A DNA stretch of 64,000 nt, taken from positions 317,561-381,560 of the forward strand of contig NSJX01000018.1 of NCBI GenBank assembly GCA_002286715.1. The letters run 5' to 3'. Every line of letters begins with the position of its first letter. Position 1 is the first letter of the stretch. A model generated the notes under the pieces. That model was not told where the DNA came from. It ran no database searches and was given only the letters and a program-made list of their open reading frames with translations. The translations under genes and the position numbers were made by a program. Below are positions 28,448 through 40,714 of this stretch, in pieces. Origin of the DNA: Dentipellis sp. KUC8613. Taxonomy: Eukaryota; Basidiomycota; Agaricomycetes; Russulales; Hericiaceae.

Positions 28448-30060
28448 TTACAATGGGAGTTTCACAGCGGCACGACTGCTGTCTGAATGAATTTCATTGA
28501 GCTGTAGGGCCTCGGGATTTGATGCGATGATTTGGGTAGCCCGTGCTGTGCGGCGGATGTTGAGGGCGATGCGCCCGGTGAGGACTGCGTGGAAAACACG
28601 TTGTGCTCTGCGCGTATGTGAGCTTGAGAGGTGGTAAGTTCGAAGGGATTAATGGAGCGCACGCAGAAAGAAGATTCGTATAACCGGGCTGTAAGGATAG
28701 AAAGGCTAAGCGCCAGGGCAGAGAGGATTTCGCGATACTCACCGGTCCAGCAAGCATAATGACGAAGTTGGCGATTGATGAGACTACGGACAACATCGCT
28801 CAGCAAACGAGGAGGCTCTCCCGATCCTCGAGAGAAGACGAACCGAGCATAAATAGATACGCTAGAATACCTGGACAAATTGACGATTAGGAGAAAGCAC
28901 GAACGGAGCCAGTCAGAATTATAGCATACCGTCACGATATAGCGAATAGATCATTGGGGAATTGGTTTTTCGGACTACACAAATCAGTCAGCGACTAACT
29001 GAGTGGAGTCACAAGCGGGTCATACAGTGCTGGAATCCTCGGATGAGGGTCAGGAAAACGATGACTGGAAGAGAAAGGGGAAGCATTCATCAATAAAGAT
29101 AGCAGCACCCAAGAAATGTCATTGAACTCACGAGTCTCGTATAACGAGGCCATCAGGAAGCAGATATACAGTGTGCCATCGACCTTGGACACGAAGCATC
29201 CCTGGAGATCGGGATATATACTTTGTATCGGAGTGACTAGCTGGAAATTAGACAGGAGGAGCAGTGGAGGGGTTGACATGGCTCACATTCTATTGACTTT
29301 ACGAACTTATTGAGGTATACGCTCATGACTGTCCAGGCGATAACAAACAATACGCCCATGCTAAAGCCGAATCGCTTATTCTTTCCCCAGATTGCCCAGG
29401 CGCGAAATATGAGAATCACTAAATGACGAAGTTCATTTTCAGACTTTGATCGGGAAATTCGGATGAAATGCTCACGCTCTGAGATACCCGCCCCATAGGC
29501 GATCATCCCTCAAGACACAATTTACGGTTCAACACTCTGCATAGTGCTTACAGAAAAATAAGACTTACACCCGCAAAAGGAATAGAGAGCGAAACATGTC
29601 GCCTCGGAGACATTGTTTCCCAACTGATCTAAACCTCGGGTCTGTGAATCAGAGCGGTAGGGTAGCTACAAGCAGATACTCACGGTAGATGGCAAGGCTG
29701 TTGTCCACGAAAGGTGTGTAACGGTTCAGCAGAAGTATGACTTTCATGATGGTCCACGGGGAGTTCCAAATCAACTCGATTTCGTCTGACAGAGTAAGAA
29801 GATAGTCGTAAAACTGTAGGTAAAATGGGTCAGTTAATCAGTTTCAGTGTCTGCTTTGACATGAGCGATGTACTAGCAAAGTCATTACGCTCACTACATT
29901 GGTTTCATTAGTGTGAAATCATGCAGGTCAAATAGTTTCACCTACGGTCAAAGTACTGGTCAAGAGATGAGATGAGAATTGGAATTTCTGCGCGAGATCT
30001 ACTACGCACCGTCACGACCTTCATCTGCTCCAGCAAGATGATGACTTTCCCGGTGTCCAT
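28448..30060 (-). CDS. DUF6533-type seven-helix membrane protein, copy 2
   Basis: Paralog of the genes at 26043 and 32077 with the same intron positions. The start MDTGKVIILLEQMKVVT is followed by a 10-nt exon (TACTTTGACC, minus strand), then a 20-nt exon. The signature exon reads FYDYLLTLSDEIELIW...VILLLNRYTPFVD. Later segments are HQLGNNVSEATC, RAWAIWGKNKR, LQGCFVSKVDGTLYICF, NSPMIYSLYRDG and the C-terminal VLTGRIALNIRRTARATQ. All joins I could test are in phase, so it appears functional. The final intron uses a GTGCGC donor. It is closer to copy 3 than to copy 1, and it shares the 3' block with copy 3. Confidence 0.84.
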
Positions 30061-30919
30061 GTTTAGTGGCGCACGTCTAACCTCGAGTCCTTATATATAG
30101 GTTAGCCCTCACACGGATACAGCTTCGAAAGCAGTGAGGTAGAGCCCATCTGTCAAGAAGCTATAGGAAGTTAAGTTACTTTTCAGGCGGACGCGAGAGA
30201 TGATGAACTCGAGATAGGGCTATATGGACCTTTCCTGCTAGGACATGACATGACAGCAATTCGACAGCACCATAAACAGCGGCGTCGATCAAGTCGGGCG
30301 GAGTACACTCCTCGGCATCCGTGATAATGGCGCTCAAGCCAATGATACCTTCATAGCGAGCGAACGCCACGGACATAGATCATTGGACGGAGGCCTCATA
30401 CTGTGAGCATACTTGAGACTGTTCAGAAAAGGATGGTACGTGCGGTAGCTGAATACGCAAGTAAGGCCGCTCACCATTCCATCAGACCCCTACTCCACTT
30501 CCATCTGTCCGGGTGTGACAGTCTACGCTGCATCTACGGGCTACAGGATGCGGAAGTAGAGTATATGGATACCTAAAGAGGCACCAGTATGAGAAGAAAC
30601 CCGATGAGTTGGGCTGTGAACTTGTTCGCAGAAATTGAATGTACTTACACAGGCCCGAAGTCCCTTTGAGAATCATCTCTGCCACCATCAGCAACTCCTC
30701 GCAAGAAATGATACAACTGGTCGGGTCACTTTGGAAAGCGCGTTTCCCTCGAGTGGGAAGATTCAGATCATAGTTGAAAATATCAGAAAATCAGAAGAAT
30801 ATCAGAAATTCGGAAGATGTACCAAAGCGTCGGGGTCATCTACCTTGGCACGATGGTTGTCGTGTTTTCGTTGCTACGCTTTCTGAGATCCGATCGTGAG
30901 AGCTAGAGGGTCGACGAAC
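30061..30919. other. 5' flank of copy 2 and remnant flank of a further unit
   Basis: Segments near 30283-30360 and 30466-30760 resemble 33940-34020 and 34153-34400, upstream of copy 3. No intact gene is seen; this is debris from tandem duplication. Confidence 0.5.
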
Positions 30920-31245
30920 GCAAACACTCACAGGAGATACTAATGCGTGTGTCTACGAAGGGGACGTGACGATTCAGCAGAAATATTAGTTTCGTAAAAG
31001 TCTATGTCATCCGAACTTCGTTTCTTCTGATTTACCATGATCGACGCACCAACGATGTCAGTGCACTCACTGCATCTTCTCATTAGGGCCCGATTAAGCA
31101 GATCGATATCATCCACCTACGATCGAAGTACTGGTGAAGGAATGGGTTGAGCGCCCGGAAATTTCACACGAAATTCGCTGCGCACCGTGACAACCCTCGT
31201 CTACTTCATCGCCGCAGTGAACTGCTCTGCCATTCCGGCATCCAT
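30920..31245 (-). pseudogene. truncated DUF6533-type gene copy
   Basis: The first exon matches copy 3 (MDAGMAEQ...VVT) but has a TAG stop (31201-31203) where copy 3 has Gln. The 20-nt exon survives as TGAGTGCACTGACATCGTTG on the minus strand. Of the signature exon only the second half remains (LIFLLNRHVPFVDT); the FYDYLLT part is deleted. A GTGAGTG donor follows, but no later exon can be found. It lies in the same orientation between copies 2 and 3 and still carries the shared 5' flank. Confidence 0.82.
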
Positions 31246-32076
31246 CTTCGACGGCGCATGTCTAGCCTTGGCTTCTCATACGCAGGTCAAACCCCCATGC
31301 AGAAACAGTCTCCAAAGCAATGCAAGCAGCCCCTTCGTCTGTCAAGGCAAACGATATGAGGTCAAGATAGCATTCGGATAGCCATGGGGACAACTGATGA
31401 GGCGACGAACTCGACGAAGGACCACAGGTACCTTCCCTACTTGGGTTATGCGGCGGCAATTATAACGGCGCCTTGAATGACTTCACCGATCAACATGTCA
31501 ACATAGACGCGGGAGTAGAGCACTTCTCGGCAGCCGTGATAGTGATGCTCCAGTCTTCTTGGCTCAGCGGGCTAATGTCAGTTCAAGAAAGATAGCTCAC
31601 CATCCCATCCAAACCTGAATGTTGGCGGGGGAAAATAAAACCTGCTGTTCTTTGCCGACGCAGCGAGGGCAGAAGGACAAGCGAGTATTGAGGTTATACT
31701 GAATGCAGATCAGTGATAGGTGGAACGCTTGAGCAGCCGGAGGCTACGGAAACGACTCCCCAGTTCGCAGGTACTAGGCGTTTGGACCGCCATGCGGGGC
31801 CAACGACCCTATATCATCACAGCCTGTCATCGCGCCCATCTGCATGCTTTCCAACAGCCAGGCCGTACACCTGCTCAAATGATCATCGGGGCCAATAGCA
31901 CCCGCGATGTACAACCTTAAATTTCGGGGCTGGCGCGTGAATTGTTGCAGCTCGGGACGAAAGGTTGTGGTCAGCCCGACGAAACAGCGTGTGAGATTTC
32001 GAACCAATGAATCAGCCTGGTAATTCATATCAGATAAGTAGACGCCTATTCCTTTTTCTTTTTTGCGGTCGTAAAA
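31246..32076. other. interval between pseudogene and copy 3, with duplicated block B
   Basis: The first part (31350-31610) matches the 5' flank of copy 3 (33800-34110). At about 31612-31619 it switches abruptly into the duplicated block. Confidence 0.6.
31619..32076. repeat. duplicated block B, downstream of DUF6533 copy 3
   Basis: This is the partner of 27953-28447. Differences are mostly single bases plus a small deletion near 31886. Confidence 0.85.
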
Positions 32077-33697
32077 TTACAATGGGAATTTCACAGCGAC
32101 GTGACTGCTGTCCGAACGAAGTTCATCGAGCTGCAAGGCTTCAGGATTTGACGCGATGATTTGGGTGGCCCGTGCGGCGCGGCGGATATTGAGGACAATG
32201 CGCGTGGTGAGGACTACGTGAAAAACACGTTGTGCTCTGCTCGCATATGAGCTAAGGTGCAATAGTGCGCAAGAACTAGCGGGACGCACGCAGAAAGTAG
32301 ATTTGTGTATCCGAGCTGCAGGGTTCGGAAAATTGAATACGGGGTTAAGGGTTACTTCGCAATACTCACCGGTCCAGCGAGCAGAACGACAAGATTGGCG
32401 ATTGATGAGACTAAAGAAAATATTGCTCAACACATGAGGGGATTCTCGCAGTCTCGGAGAACGCCAACCGAGCATGAAGAGATACGCTAGAATGCCTAGC
32501 CAAATTGATGGTCAGAGAAAGCACAACCGGAGCCATACAAAAGTATAGCTTACCGTCGCGGTATAGCGAATAAATCAGCGGGGAATTGGTTATTCGAACT
32601 ACACAAATCGGTCAGCAGGTGACCAGGTCGAGTTACGCGCGAGCCATACAGTGCTGGAACCCTCTGATTAAGGTCAGGCAAACAATGACTGAAGAGAACA
32701 AGAGAAAACATTCGTCAGTACGGCCAGCTGCACCAGCGAGAGCCGAAAACTCACGAGTTTCATAGGACAAAGACATGACATAGCAGATGTACAATGTGCC
32801 ATTGACCTTTGTCACGAAGCATCCCCGGAGATTAGGGCTTATAAGCTGTATTGGCATAACTAAGCAAGATCAGGCAGGAGGTACGGGAGAAGAACTGGCG
32901 CGACTTACATTCCATCGACTTCAAGAACTTGTTGAGGTAAACGCTCATGATTATCCAGGCAACAACGAATAGCACTCCCATGCTATAGCCGATTCGTTTG
33001 TCCTTTTCCCAGATCGCCCAGGTGCGGAATATAAGGATTACTGAATAACGAATATTCATTTATGACAAGACAGACGGGAAACAGTAAATTGCCTACTCTC
33101 CGAGATGCCCACTCCATAGGCAATCATCCCTGTAAGCGCGTTCCAGAGGTTCAACGTCCAGCGTGGTGCCGACAAAGCGGGATAAGACTCACATCCACAA
33201 GTAGAATAGATAGCGGAACATGTTGCATCGGAGACATTAATTCCTAGTTGGTCTAAAGCCCGGATCCGTCGATGAGAGCTGGATGATACGAGTGCGCGAA
33301 TACTCACGGTAGATACCGATGCCTGTGTCCACGAAAGGGACATAGCGGTTCAGTAGAAATATAACCTTCATTATGGTCCACGGAGAACCCCAAATCAACT
33401 CCAGCTCGTCCGGAAAGGTAAGAAGATAATCGTAAGACTGTAGATGTAATGATATGATTATTTAGACTCCGTTTTCTCTGATTTGCGATGATCGACGTAC
33501 CAGCAATGTTAGTGCGCTCACTGCATTTATCTCGTTAGCGCACGATCAAGTGGGTCAAAATTATCCACCTACGATCGAAATACTAATGAAGGAATGGGAT
33601 GAGCGCCCGGAGTTTCTACCTCAAATTCGCTACGCACCGTCACGACCCTCATCTGCTTCAGCACCACAATGACCTGCTCTACCATTCCGGCGTCCAT
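32077..33697 (-). CDS. DUF6533-type seven-helix membrane protein, copy 3
   Basis: Same exon plan as the other copies. It begins MDAGMVEQVIVVLKQMRVVT, then a 10-nt exon (TATTTCGATC) and a 20-nt exon. The signature exon reads SYDYLLTFPDELELIW...VIFLLNRYVPFVD. Then come DQLGINVSDATC, MIAYGVGISE, RTWAIWEKDKR, LRGCFVTKVNGTLYICYV, NSPLIYSLYRDG and the C-terminal VLTTRIVLNIRRAARATQ. Splice phases fit throughout, so I call it intact. Seven hydrophobic segments; function unknown. The nearest relative in the window is the pseudogene at 30920, which shares its first exon almost exactly. Confidence 0.84.
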
Positions 33698-34642
33698 GTT
33701 CGAAGACACTTGTCTAGCCTCGAGACCTTCTTATACGCAGGCCAAACCCCATGCAGGTACGGCCTCGAAAGCAATGCGTGGCAGCCCCTTCATCTGTCAA
33801 GATGGACGATATATGAGGTCAAGATAGCATTCAGATGGCCACGGGCGCAACTGATGAGATGATGAACTCGACAAAGGGCCACAGGAACCTTCCCTAGTTA
33901 GATCATACGGTGGCAATACCACAGCGCCTTCGACGGCTTCATCGATCAAGATGTCAACATAGACGCGGGGGTAGAACACTCCTCGGCAGCCGCGATGTTG
34001 ATGCTCGAGTCAATGATGTCTTTGTTGACGAGCCAGTGTCACGGATTGGACGATTGGATGTTTCATGCTACGAGCAGACTTGAGATGGTGCAAATATATA
34101 GGTTTGGGGTAGATGAGTAGATACACAGCAGTTCACGGCGCCAGAAAGACAGCTCACCATTCCATCAGGGCCCTAATCAGACACTTCGACAGGGTAAACG
34201 TCAGTGTGTCATCGCGCCTATCTGGTCAGCTGCGAGAATCTGAAGCACATTTACTGGTCACTGGCTGCGGAAGCAGAGTAGATGGACGCTTAGCAAGGCG
34301 CCAGCCTGAGACTGAATTTGATCAGTCGTCTACGAATTTGCTTGAAGAGATTGAACGTACTTGCACCGCCCCAAGGTCCGCCGAGTACATATCATGGGAT
34401 ATAAGTTGAATCTGCCTACAGTTGTGCGCCTCAACACCAGAAAATTCCGTCGTTCAAGAGGCCCTCAGATCTTCGAAGCTTGACGAATCCACGAATACAG
34501 ATATTAACATATGCCTAAATCGCGCTACATCTGTATGCCGAGTAATACAATACCACCACGATCCCCAAGCCTACTATGTGCTGTAAGTGCATTATCCGTC
34601 CTTCATCCATGCAGGGTATAATGTAGCAATAAAACTGACCCT
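33698..34642. other. 5' flank of copy 3 and 3' region of the next gene
   Basis: It contains the duplicated 5' flank (33750-34110) and a second block similar to 30430-30760. No gene was supported. Confidence 0.5.
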
Positions 34643-36708
34643 TCACTGACCCTTCGCCTCCCTCCACAGCGGCGTCAGCGCCTGCGCCACCGTATTCGCT
34701 GCGACCTCCAGCGACGCGCGCTCTGTCTCGTCGGCGATCGTCGCAAGCAGGCCGCGCGAGCTCCAGCGATCTGGATGGAACCGTCGATGGCTCTGTTGGA
34801 CAAACATGCGGTAGTCCTGCGGCCGCATGTGAGGGCGCACGGCTTCGAAGAACTGCTCCACTGCACTCCAATCGATATCTTGAACCGTCAGCGACAACGG
34901 ACTGTGCAATACGGGCCACGGAACTGCTTCGAACGCCAGCGGTGCGGCACTCGTGAACTTCGTCGTGTCGAAGAGCTCGGCGACCGCGCGATACCGTTCC
35001 AGCGCCCGGTGCACTGTCCATGGCCCGCGGCCCCAGCGCTCTCGTTCCTGCTGCCTTCGACGTGCCGTTTCGCGCGCGGCAGCGGCAGCCCTGCGCTCGC
35101 GCTCAGCCTGCTCGGCACGCTCCCGCGCTTGACGAGCGGTGCGCTCCTGCTCGGCTTTCGCGCGCTCGGCTTGGCGGCGCCGTTCAGCTTCCATACGCCA
35201 GGCTTCTTCCTCTTCCCGCTCGCGCTGCAGGCGCTTCCGCTCGGATTCCTGCCATAGTGGCTTGTCTTTCTCGAGCTCAGCCAGTTTTCGCCGCGATTCC
35301 TCGATCGGGTCTGGTCGACTTGGATCGGAGGGTAGCTCCTGGATCTCTGGGCTCTCAGACCCTTCCTCTGAGCTTTCTTCGTGCCCTTCGTGGTCTTCTC
35401 CATTGCCTAGAATCACAAACCAGTGAGAGAATGAACAAACACCCAATAAGTAAAAGACAAACCGTTTGTGTATGTATAGTATGGTGTAAATTCGGGCAGA
35501 TCCGCAAGCATCTCTTCCATGAAACGCCGATGACGCTCCTCCTTCCGCGCGTGATCCCGCTGTGACAGCTTCTCAAACTTTTGGCGTTCTCGTTCTTTGA
35601 TGCGCTCGGTCATCTCGCGACGGATGGTGTCGGGCGATCGCGTGCGAGCGCGCTTGGACGGTTTATAGCCCTCGTGTGGCGAGGGACTTCGGCCTCTCGC
35701 GTGTGGGACGTCTTCTGTAGGAGAGCTGTAGCGAGAGCCTGACGTACGTAGTGAGTATGAAGCTTAGAGAATTTATAGTATTACCCCTACCTTTGCGCTT
35801 TCCGGTCGACGGTGGCGGCACAGGCTTGTTCGCCATCTGCGGCGTCGCAGGCACCGCGTCCGGTGCTTCCTCCATTGGCGCGTCGTGCCAGAACCCATTC
35901 TCACTCTGTCCCGCCTTTGCCTCTGCCCGAGCAATCCCCTCGGCTCGCGCCTTCTTTTGAGCACGAAGCCGGTCACGCGTTCGTCGAGTCGGCACACGTG
36001 TTTTAGGCGTCGTCGAACGTCCATTTCGCGCGTGCGAGCCGTCAACCATCATCTCCTCGACTTCAATGATCTCCTCATCTTCTGTGTCGCTGAGCAAGTA
36101 GATAACCTCGTGCCGCCGTTTCTTGGCCGGCGCGGCACCCTCCGGGGAAGATATACGACGTTTGGAATTGGGAACAGAGGTCGAAGACGACGCGGCGCTG
36201 GATTGTGAGGAACTGCTGGGCTGAGGCGGTGGCGGCCTTCTTCTGATACAGAATGTCTGCGGCGGTGCTCTGACAATACATTCGTATTCGGGATCGAGCT
36301 TGTAGATGTCCCATTGGCCACGGTCGCAAATGATTGCCTCTCTGAAGCAACTGTGAGTTAGAAGACGGAAGTATGAGCATAGTTTACGTACCCTAGAAGG
36401 TCGATGATTCGGGGCCACACGCCATCCTCGACGCCATCTTCGACTACTCCCTCTTGTCGTGCTCGAGGAACGTAGCGCCAGTAGTGATGCCCGTTAGGGA
36501 ATGTCTCTATTACAACACGGACTGGGCGACATCCCTCCTCGTTTATTGATAGATTGTTCGGATCTGGCGGGCGCGGTAGCGCGGTGCGGGGGTCGAAGGA
36601 CGCGAATGAGAGCTTAGCCCCAGGCAAGCGGAGGATGCGCGCAGGTTGTGAAGGGTCGAGTAGACCAGGTTGTGTGCCCGTTATCGATGCACTCGGTTGT
36701 GATGCCAT
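34643..36708 (-). CDS. highly charged protein with NFKBIL1-like C-terminal region
   Basis: Four exons: 36708-36392, 36341-35791, 35738-35463, 35406-34643; 635 aa. The N-terminal 110 residues include a short folded-looking stretch (VIETFPNGHHYWRYVP). The middle is disordered with basic nuclear-localisation-like clusters (KRRISSPEG, AKKRRHEV) and an acidic SDTEDEEIIEVEE patch. A long Arg/Glu-rich helix (about residues 420-500, likely coiled coil) is followed by a conserved-looking end: PWPVLHSPLSLTVQDIDW, then FFEAVRPHM and RRFHPDRW. That end resembles the C-terminal region of NF-kappa-B inhibitor-like 1 proteins, which also carry an RFHPD motif. A nuclear role is inferred. It is not a classical J-domain protein: helices I and IV are not recognisable. 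Confidence 0.82.
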
Positions 36709-37093
36709 CGTGTTCAATGGTGAGCGATGGTGGGGGTAGAAAGCAAGGAAGGTGTGTCCATGCAAGCGGTGTTATTTGGGTTTGGAGGCGCTCAAGAGGA
36801 TCAGTGCAACAATAAATGTGGACGGCAGCCACATGGCCACAAGCCACGTGGAACACGGGGAACTCACGTGCACGCTACGTCACGCGTACGGGCCGTGACT
36901 CCTCCGTTCCTATCCCCGTCGAGCAGTGTGCTTTCAGTGAATTGTATACGATTCCCCTACCTCCACGTCCTAGTCAGAACTGCGCGAGGGCAGTGTACAC
37001 AACTTGACTCGGTCAATTCCTCTTTATATTGCCGCCTCGCAAATTTGTGTCCCCTTATCTCCTTTGTCGGGCCTCGGGCCACTGACCATCATC
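36709..37093. promoter_or_regulatory. divergent promoter between charged protein and GTPase
   Basis: The 385 bases between opposite starts contain two CACGTG E-box hexamers (near 36846 and 36868). TTCCTCTTTATATTGCC, a possible TATA element, lies near 37018, about 70 bases before the GTPase ATG. Confidence 0.45.
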
Positions 37094-39739
37094 ATGACTA
37101 CGCCGCAGACACTACAGAACCAAATCCAGCAGATACATAACCTAGCTGCTGACAAGCACCGTGCCTTCGTCGCATCAGAGCGGGAATACAAGGAACGCCA
37201 GCACACCAAAGAGAAGAAGCATGGGGAGAAGGGGTCGCAGGCTAAGCCTTCGGAGAAGTCTGCTCATGAACTGAAGGTGGCGTCTGGGCAGAGGCCGGAG
37301 AAGAACGGGGACAAGGTGGTAAATCAGGAGCATTCTGATGCTGATGCTGAGCTCGAGTCTGTGGGCATCGACCAGCATGAGGTCGAGCAGAAGGTCCAGG
37401 TGACTACCACTTCGCATATCCCTGACCGACCATAGTCCATGCTTCTCACCAAGTGTATAGAATCTTCTCCTCTCGGATAACCCCGCTGACTTCAATGCCG
37501 CGAGAGACCTGCTCGCATCCGTATTGACGCAGTCTCGAGGAGAGTTCATACTTCGAATAGGTTCTAGACCTCCGTTGGCCAGATTGTTTGCAGGTGAAGA
37601 TCTCGCCGGAGACGAGGGCTGGACTGGTGCCAACAGAAGCGATGCTCAAGTGCAACTGCTGAAGGATAATATTGCGAGGGCGGTGGAGGAAATTGGCGGA
37701 AAGGTATGTGTCGCACGTCCTTTCATTAGCAAAGTAACTTATATTGTCCTTCCAGATGTGTGTCCTCTTTGAGTCAATAGACCAACATCCTAGAGCATCC
37801 TTGCTCTTGCGAATACCTCCGCTAAACGTTGAGTCTACTCCCGAAGTGCGATGTGCTGTTGTTGGCAACGTCGACAGCGGCAAGTCCACCATGCTGGGTG
37901 TACTCACGAGAGGTAGGCTGCCTTATTTCAGTTGTCGCATCATCTGACATCCTGCAGGCGGCCTTGATGATGGCCGAGGTCTCGCACGGGTTGCACTTTT
38001 CCGTCACAAACACGAGATCGAAACGGGTCGTACATCTAGCGTCGGCATGGAGGTCACTCGATTTTTCTGCCAGTCTTTCCGCTTTGTGTTCAATGGCTCC
38101 TCCAGATCTTGGGATTTGATACGGCTGGCGCGCCAATATTGCCGAATGTTGGTGGGTCTATGGATCCCGATGTTCTGCGGCGCGAGAAGCTGGGTTGGGA
38201 GCAAATATCCGTCAAAGCAGCCAAGATCGTTACTTTCATCGGTGCGTATCATTTTCCTGCGATGCATCAAAGTTACAATGAACTCGTACCGCAGATCTCG
38301 CCGGCCATGAGAGATATCTGAAGACCACGCTATATGGTCTGACCTCCGGCGCCCCATCATGTGTTGTGCTCATGGTCGGAGCGAACGCGGGCCTGATCGG
38401 AATGTCCAAGGAGCATCTGGCCATCGCACTTGCGTTGAATATACCTGTTGTCGTCTGCATCACTAAGGTATGGTGCATTTTTCTTGGATAAATGACTGGG
38501 ACCGATCTCCTCCGGGTTCCATAGATCGATATGACCCCGCCAAATAAGCTGGTCGAGACCTTGAAGCAGGTAGTGAAGATCATGAAGAGCCCGGGATGCA
38601 AGTGTGTAATATCTTATCCAATGGCTTACTATTACTCACGTTGAATGTGTAGAAAGCATCCGGTGTTCGTCAAGTCGCTAGAGACTGCCGTAGAAGTGTC
38701 ACAAGTATTTGCCAAAGAACGGTACCAGTGCAGCAACTTCTCCATCACCGAACACTTAATTCTTGCTCTAGAATATGTCCAATATTTCAACTGTCCAACG
38801 TGACTGGCGCAGGACTTGACTTCGTGAGTCATTCACGGTGCCATCGTGCGTGTTTGCGTACAGTCGGATTGACATGTTGGCCCAGGTTCGCACCTTCCTC
38901 AATTTACTCCCCTCCAGCGAAGGCGACAACGAGAAGTTCGATCCGAACGCCCCGCTCGAGGTCTGTCGCTCTTTGCTAACCGTGGATACACTCTCCAACT
39001 TTGTCTCTTACCCCTCAGTACTCGATAACCGAAGTCTGGTCCGTCCCGTACGTCGGCACCGTCGTGAACGGACTGCTCAACAGCGGCACGCTGAAGACCG
39101 GCGACGCCGTGCTCCTCGGCCCAGATTCAAATGGGCACTTCATCCCTTCCGCCGTGAAGAGCATGCAGCGCAAACGCGCGGACGTGACCACGGCCGAGGC
39201 CGGCCAAACGGTATCATGTGCGCTCAAGCGCATGAAGCGCTCGGCTGTGAGGAAAGGGATGGTCATGGTGCACAAAGAGGATGTGCCGAAAGGTAAGCGC
39301 TCCAGACGTCTTCCTGGAGGTAGTTTTTGTTGATCTCATTCGTGATGATGTAGCGGTGCGCCAGTTTGAGGGACAGGTGCTGATATTGTATCACAATACC
39401 ACGTTGCAGAAGAATTATCAGGCTATGCTTCACTGTGGCGTGCGTCTACCGTCTGCCATTCGCACTTAGTATATACTGACTTCGCTCCAGGCTGTCCGTC
39501 AGACTGTACGCATAGTGCACATAGACCATCCCCAGGAGCTCCTGCGCACGGGCGACCGCGCGACCGTCCGCTTCGAGTTCATCTCGCATCCCGAATTCGT
39601 GAAGGAGGGAATGAAATTGCTCTTCCGAGAAGGAAAGACCAAAGTACGTCTTTCGTTTTCCATGCAGCACGTTTTCAAAGAACCTGACCGCGAGGTCATG
39701 TCAGGGCCTGGGTGTAATAACACGAATATTGTGATTTGA
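37094..39739 (+). CDS. GTP-binding protein 1 family translational-type GTPase
   Basis: GTPBP1/GTPBP2-like GTPase, related to elongation factor 1A and linked in animals to mRNA turnover and ribosome rescue. Thirteen exons join in phase: 37094-37399, 37461-37703, 37756-37912, 37958-38052, 38106-38241, 38295-38467, 38525-38601, 38653-38721, 38772-38823, 38886-38960, 39019-39292, 39354-39439, 39491-39643 (632 residues). G1 is [10 protein letters not shown]3 [12 protein letters not shown]4 TKID. The beta-barrel domains follow ([31 protein letters not shown]). The N-terminal 100 residues are a charged, probably disordered tail. The C-terminus is unclear: after LFREGKTK a GTACGT donor appears, but the best homologous continuation (LRVVTRSE at 39847) has no AG before it. 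Reading through gives a stop at 39739. Confidence 0.9.
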
Positions 39740-40714
39740 CGTGGTGCAAGGAGGATATTTGCTGTTGTTGTACTTTTTCAGGATTGTAGAATAGGAGGAT
39801 TCGTGTACTTCGTATCTTAGGAAACCTTTCCCCTTCTTGTTTTCCTTTCTTCTGGCACTCCGAGTCGTCACCAGGTCGGAGCATTCGGAAGCAAAGCCCG
39901 AAAGGTTAGCGCTCGTTCGAGCGGCTTTGCAACGTGGCATCAGCCTGAGGCTCTTCCTCGTACCACCACCACTTCCAGTCGCTTTCGCTTTTTTGAAGGA
40001 TGGTGGCGGCAGGCCTTTTGCGACTTATCGGTCTCGGATGCACCTAGGATGCGGCCTCGTCGACATCCTGAAGAAGGGCTTTACCAGTGTCCACTTATAT
40101 ATCAGCTTCGTCGCTCTCCGCGAACATAAACTTGCAGCACATTCTGGCAAAAGGTGAGCCTTTTTTCCTACTCTACCCCTCTGCGAGATGATATCTGTTA
40201 GTTGCGATATGCCATGAGCCCGATACACTAACACTCACCACCCGCTGACATTTGCTTCGTCTCCGGATTGAGCTTGATAACGAAGACAGTTCGCTGACTT
40301 CCTTTACTTCTTATTTTTCAGGGACGTTTGACTTCGTGCTGCGTGAGAGGAGTGTCTTTGGTGCTTGGTGAGTGGCTCTTCAGGTTTCTACGATCGTGGC
40401 CGTGGAGGCTCACTCTAGCTGGGATGTATAGGCTATAGTGGTACTCCGTTCATGAGCGTCAAGGTCTTAGTTTCAGACTTTGCCCTTGGTGCTCTCCCTT
40501 CTGTAGAATACATAATATCAATGCAATGCAACAACGCTGTATATTTTGGACTAGGTATCATGCTTCATGTTTCCGAGAGTACAACTGTAGGTATGAATCC
40601 GACTTTGTGTTACCGAGACGTCGAACCAGGACAGCCAAAGCCAAAGCTACAACACGAACATCGTCCGTTTCAGTCAATGATTCTTGGAACTGTCCTACCC
40701 CGATCCAGACCACG
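39740..40714. other. convergent region with possible last GTPase exon
   Basis: An open frame from about 39837 to 40157 could encode an alternative C-terminus of the GTPase. Otherwise no gene is seen between the two convergent genes. Confidence 0.4.
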
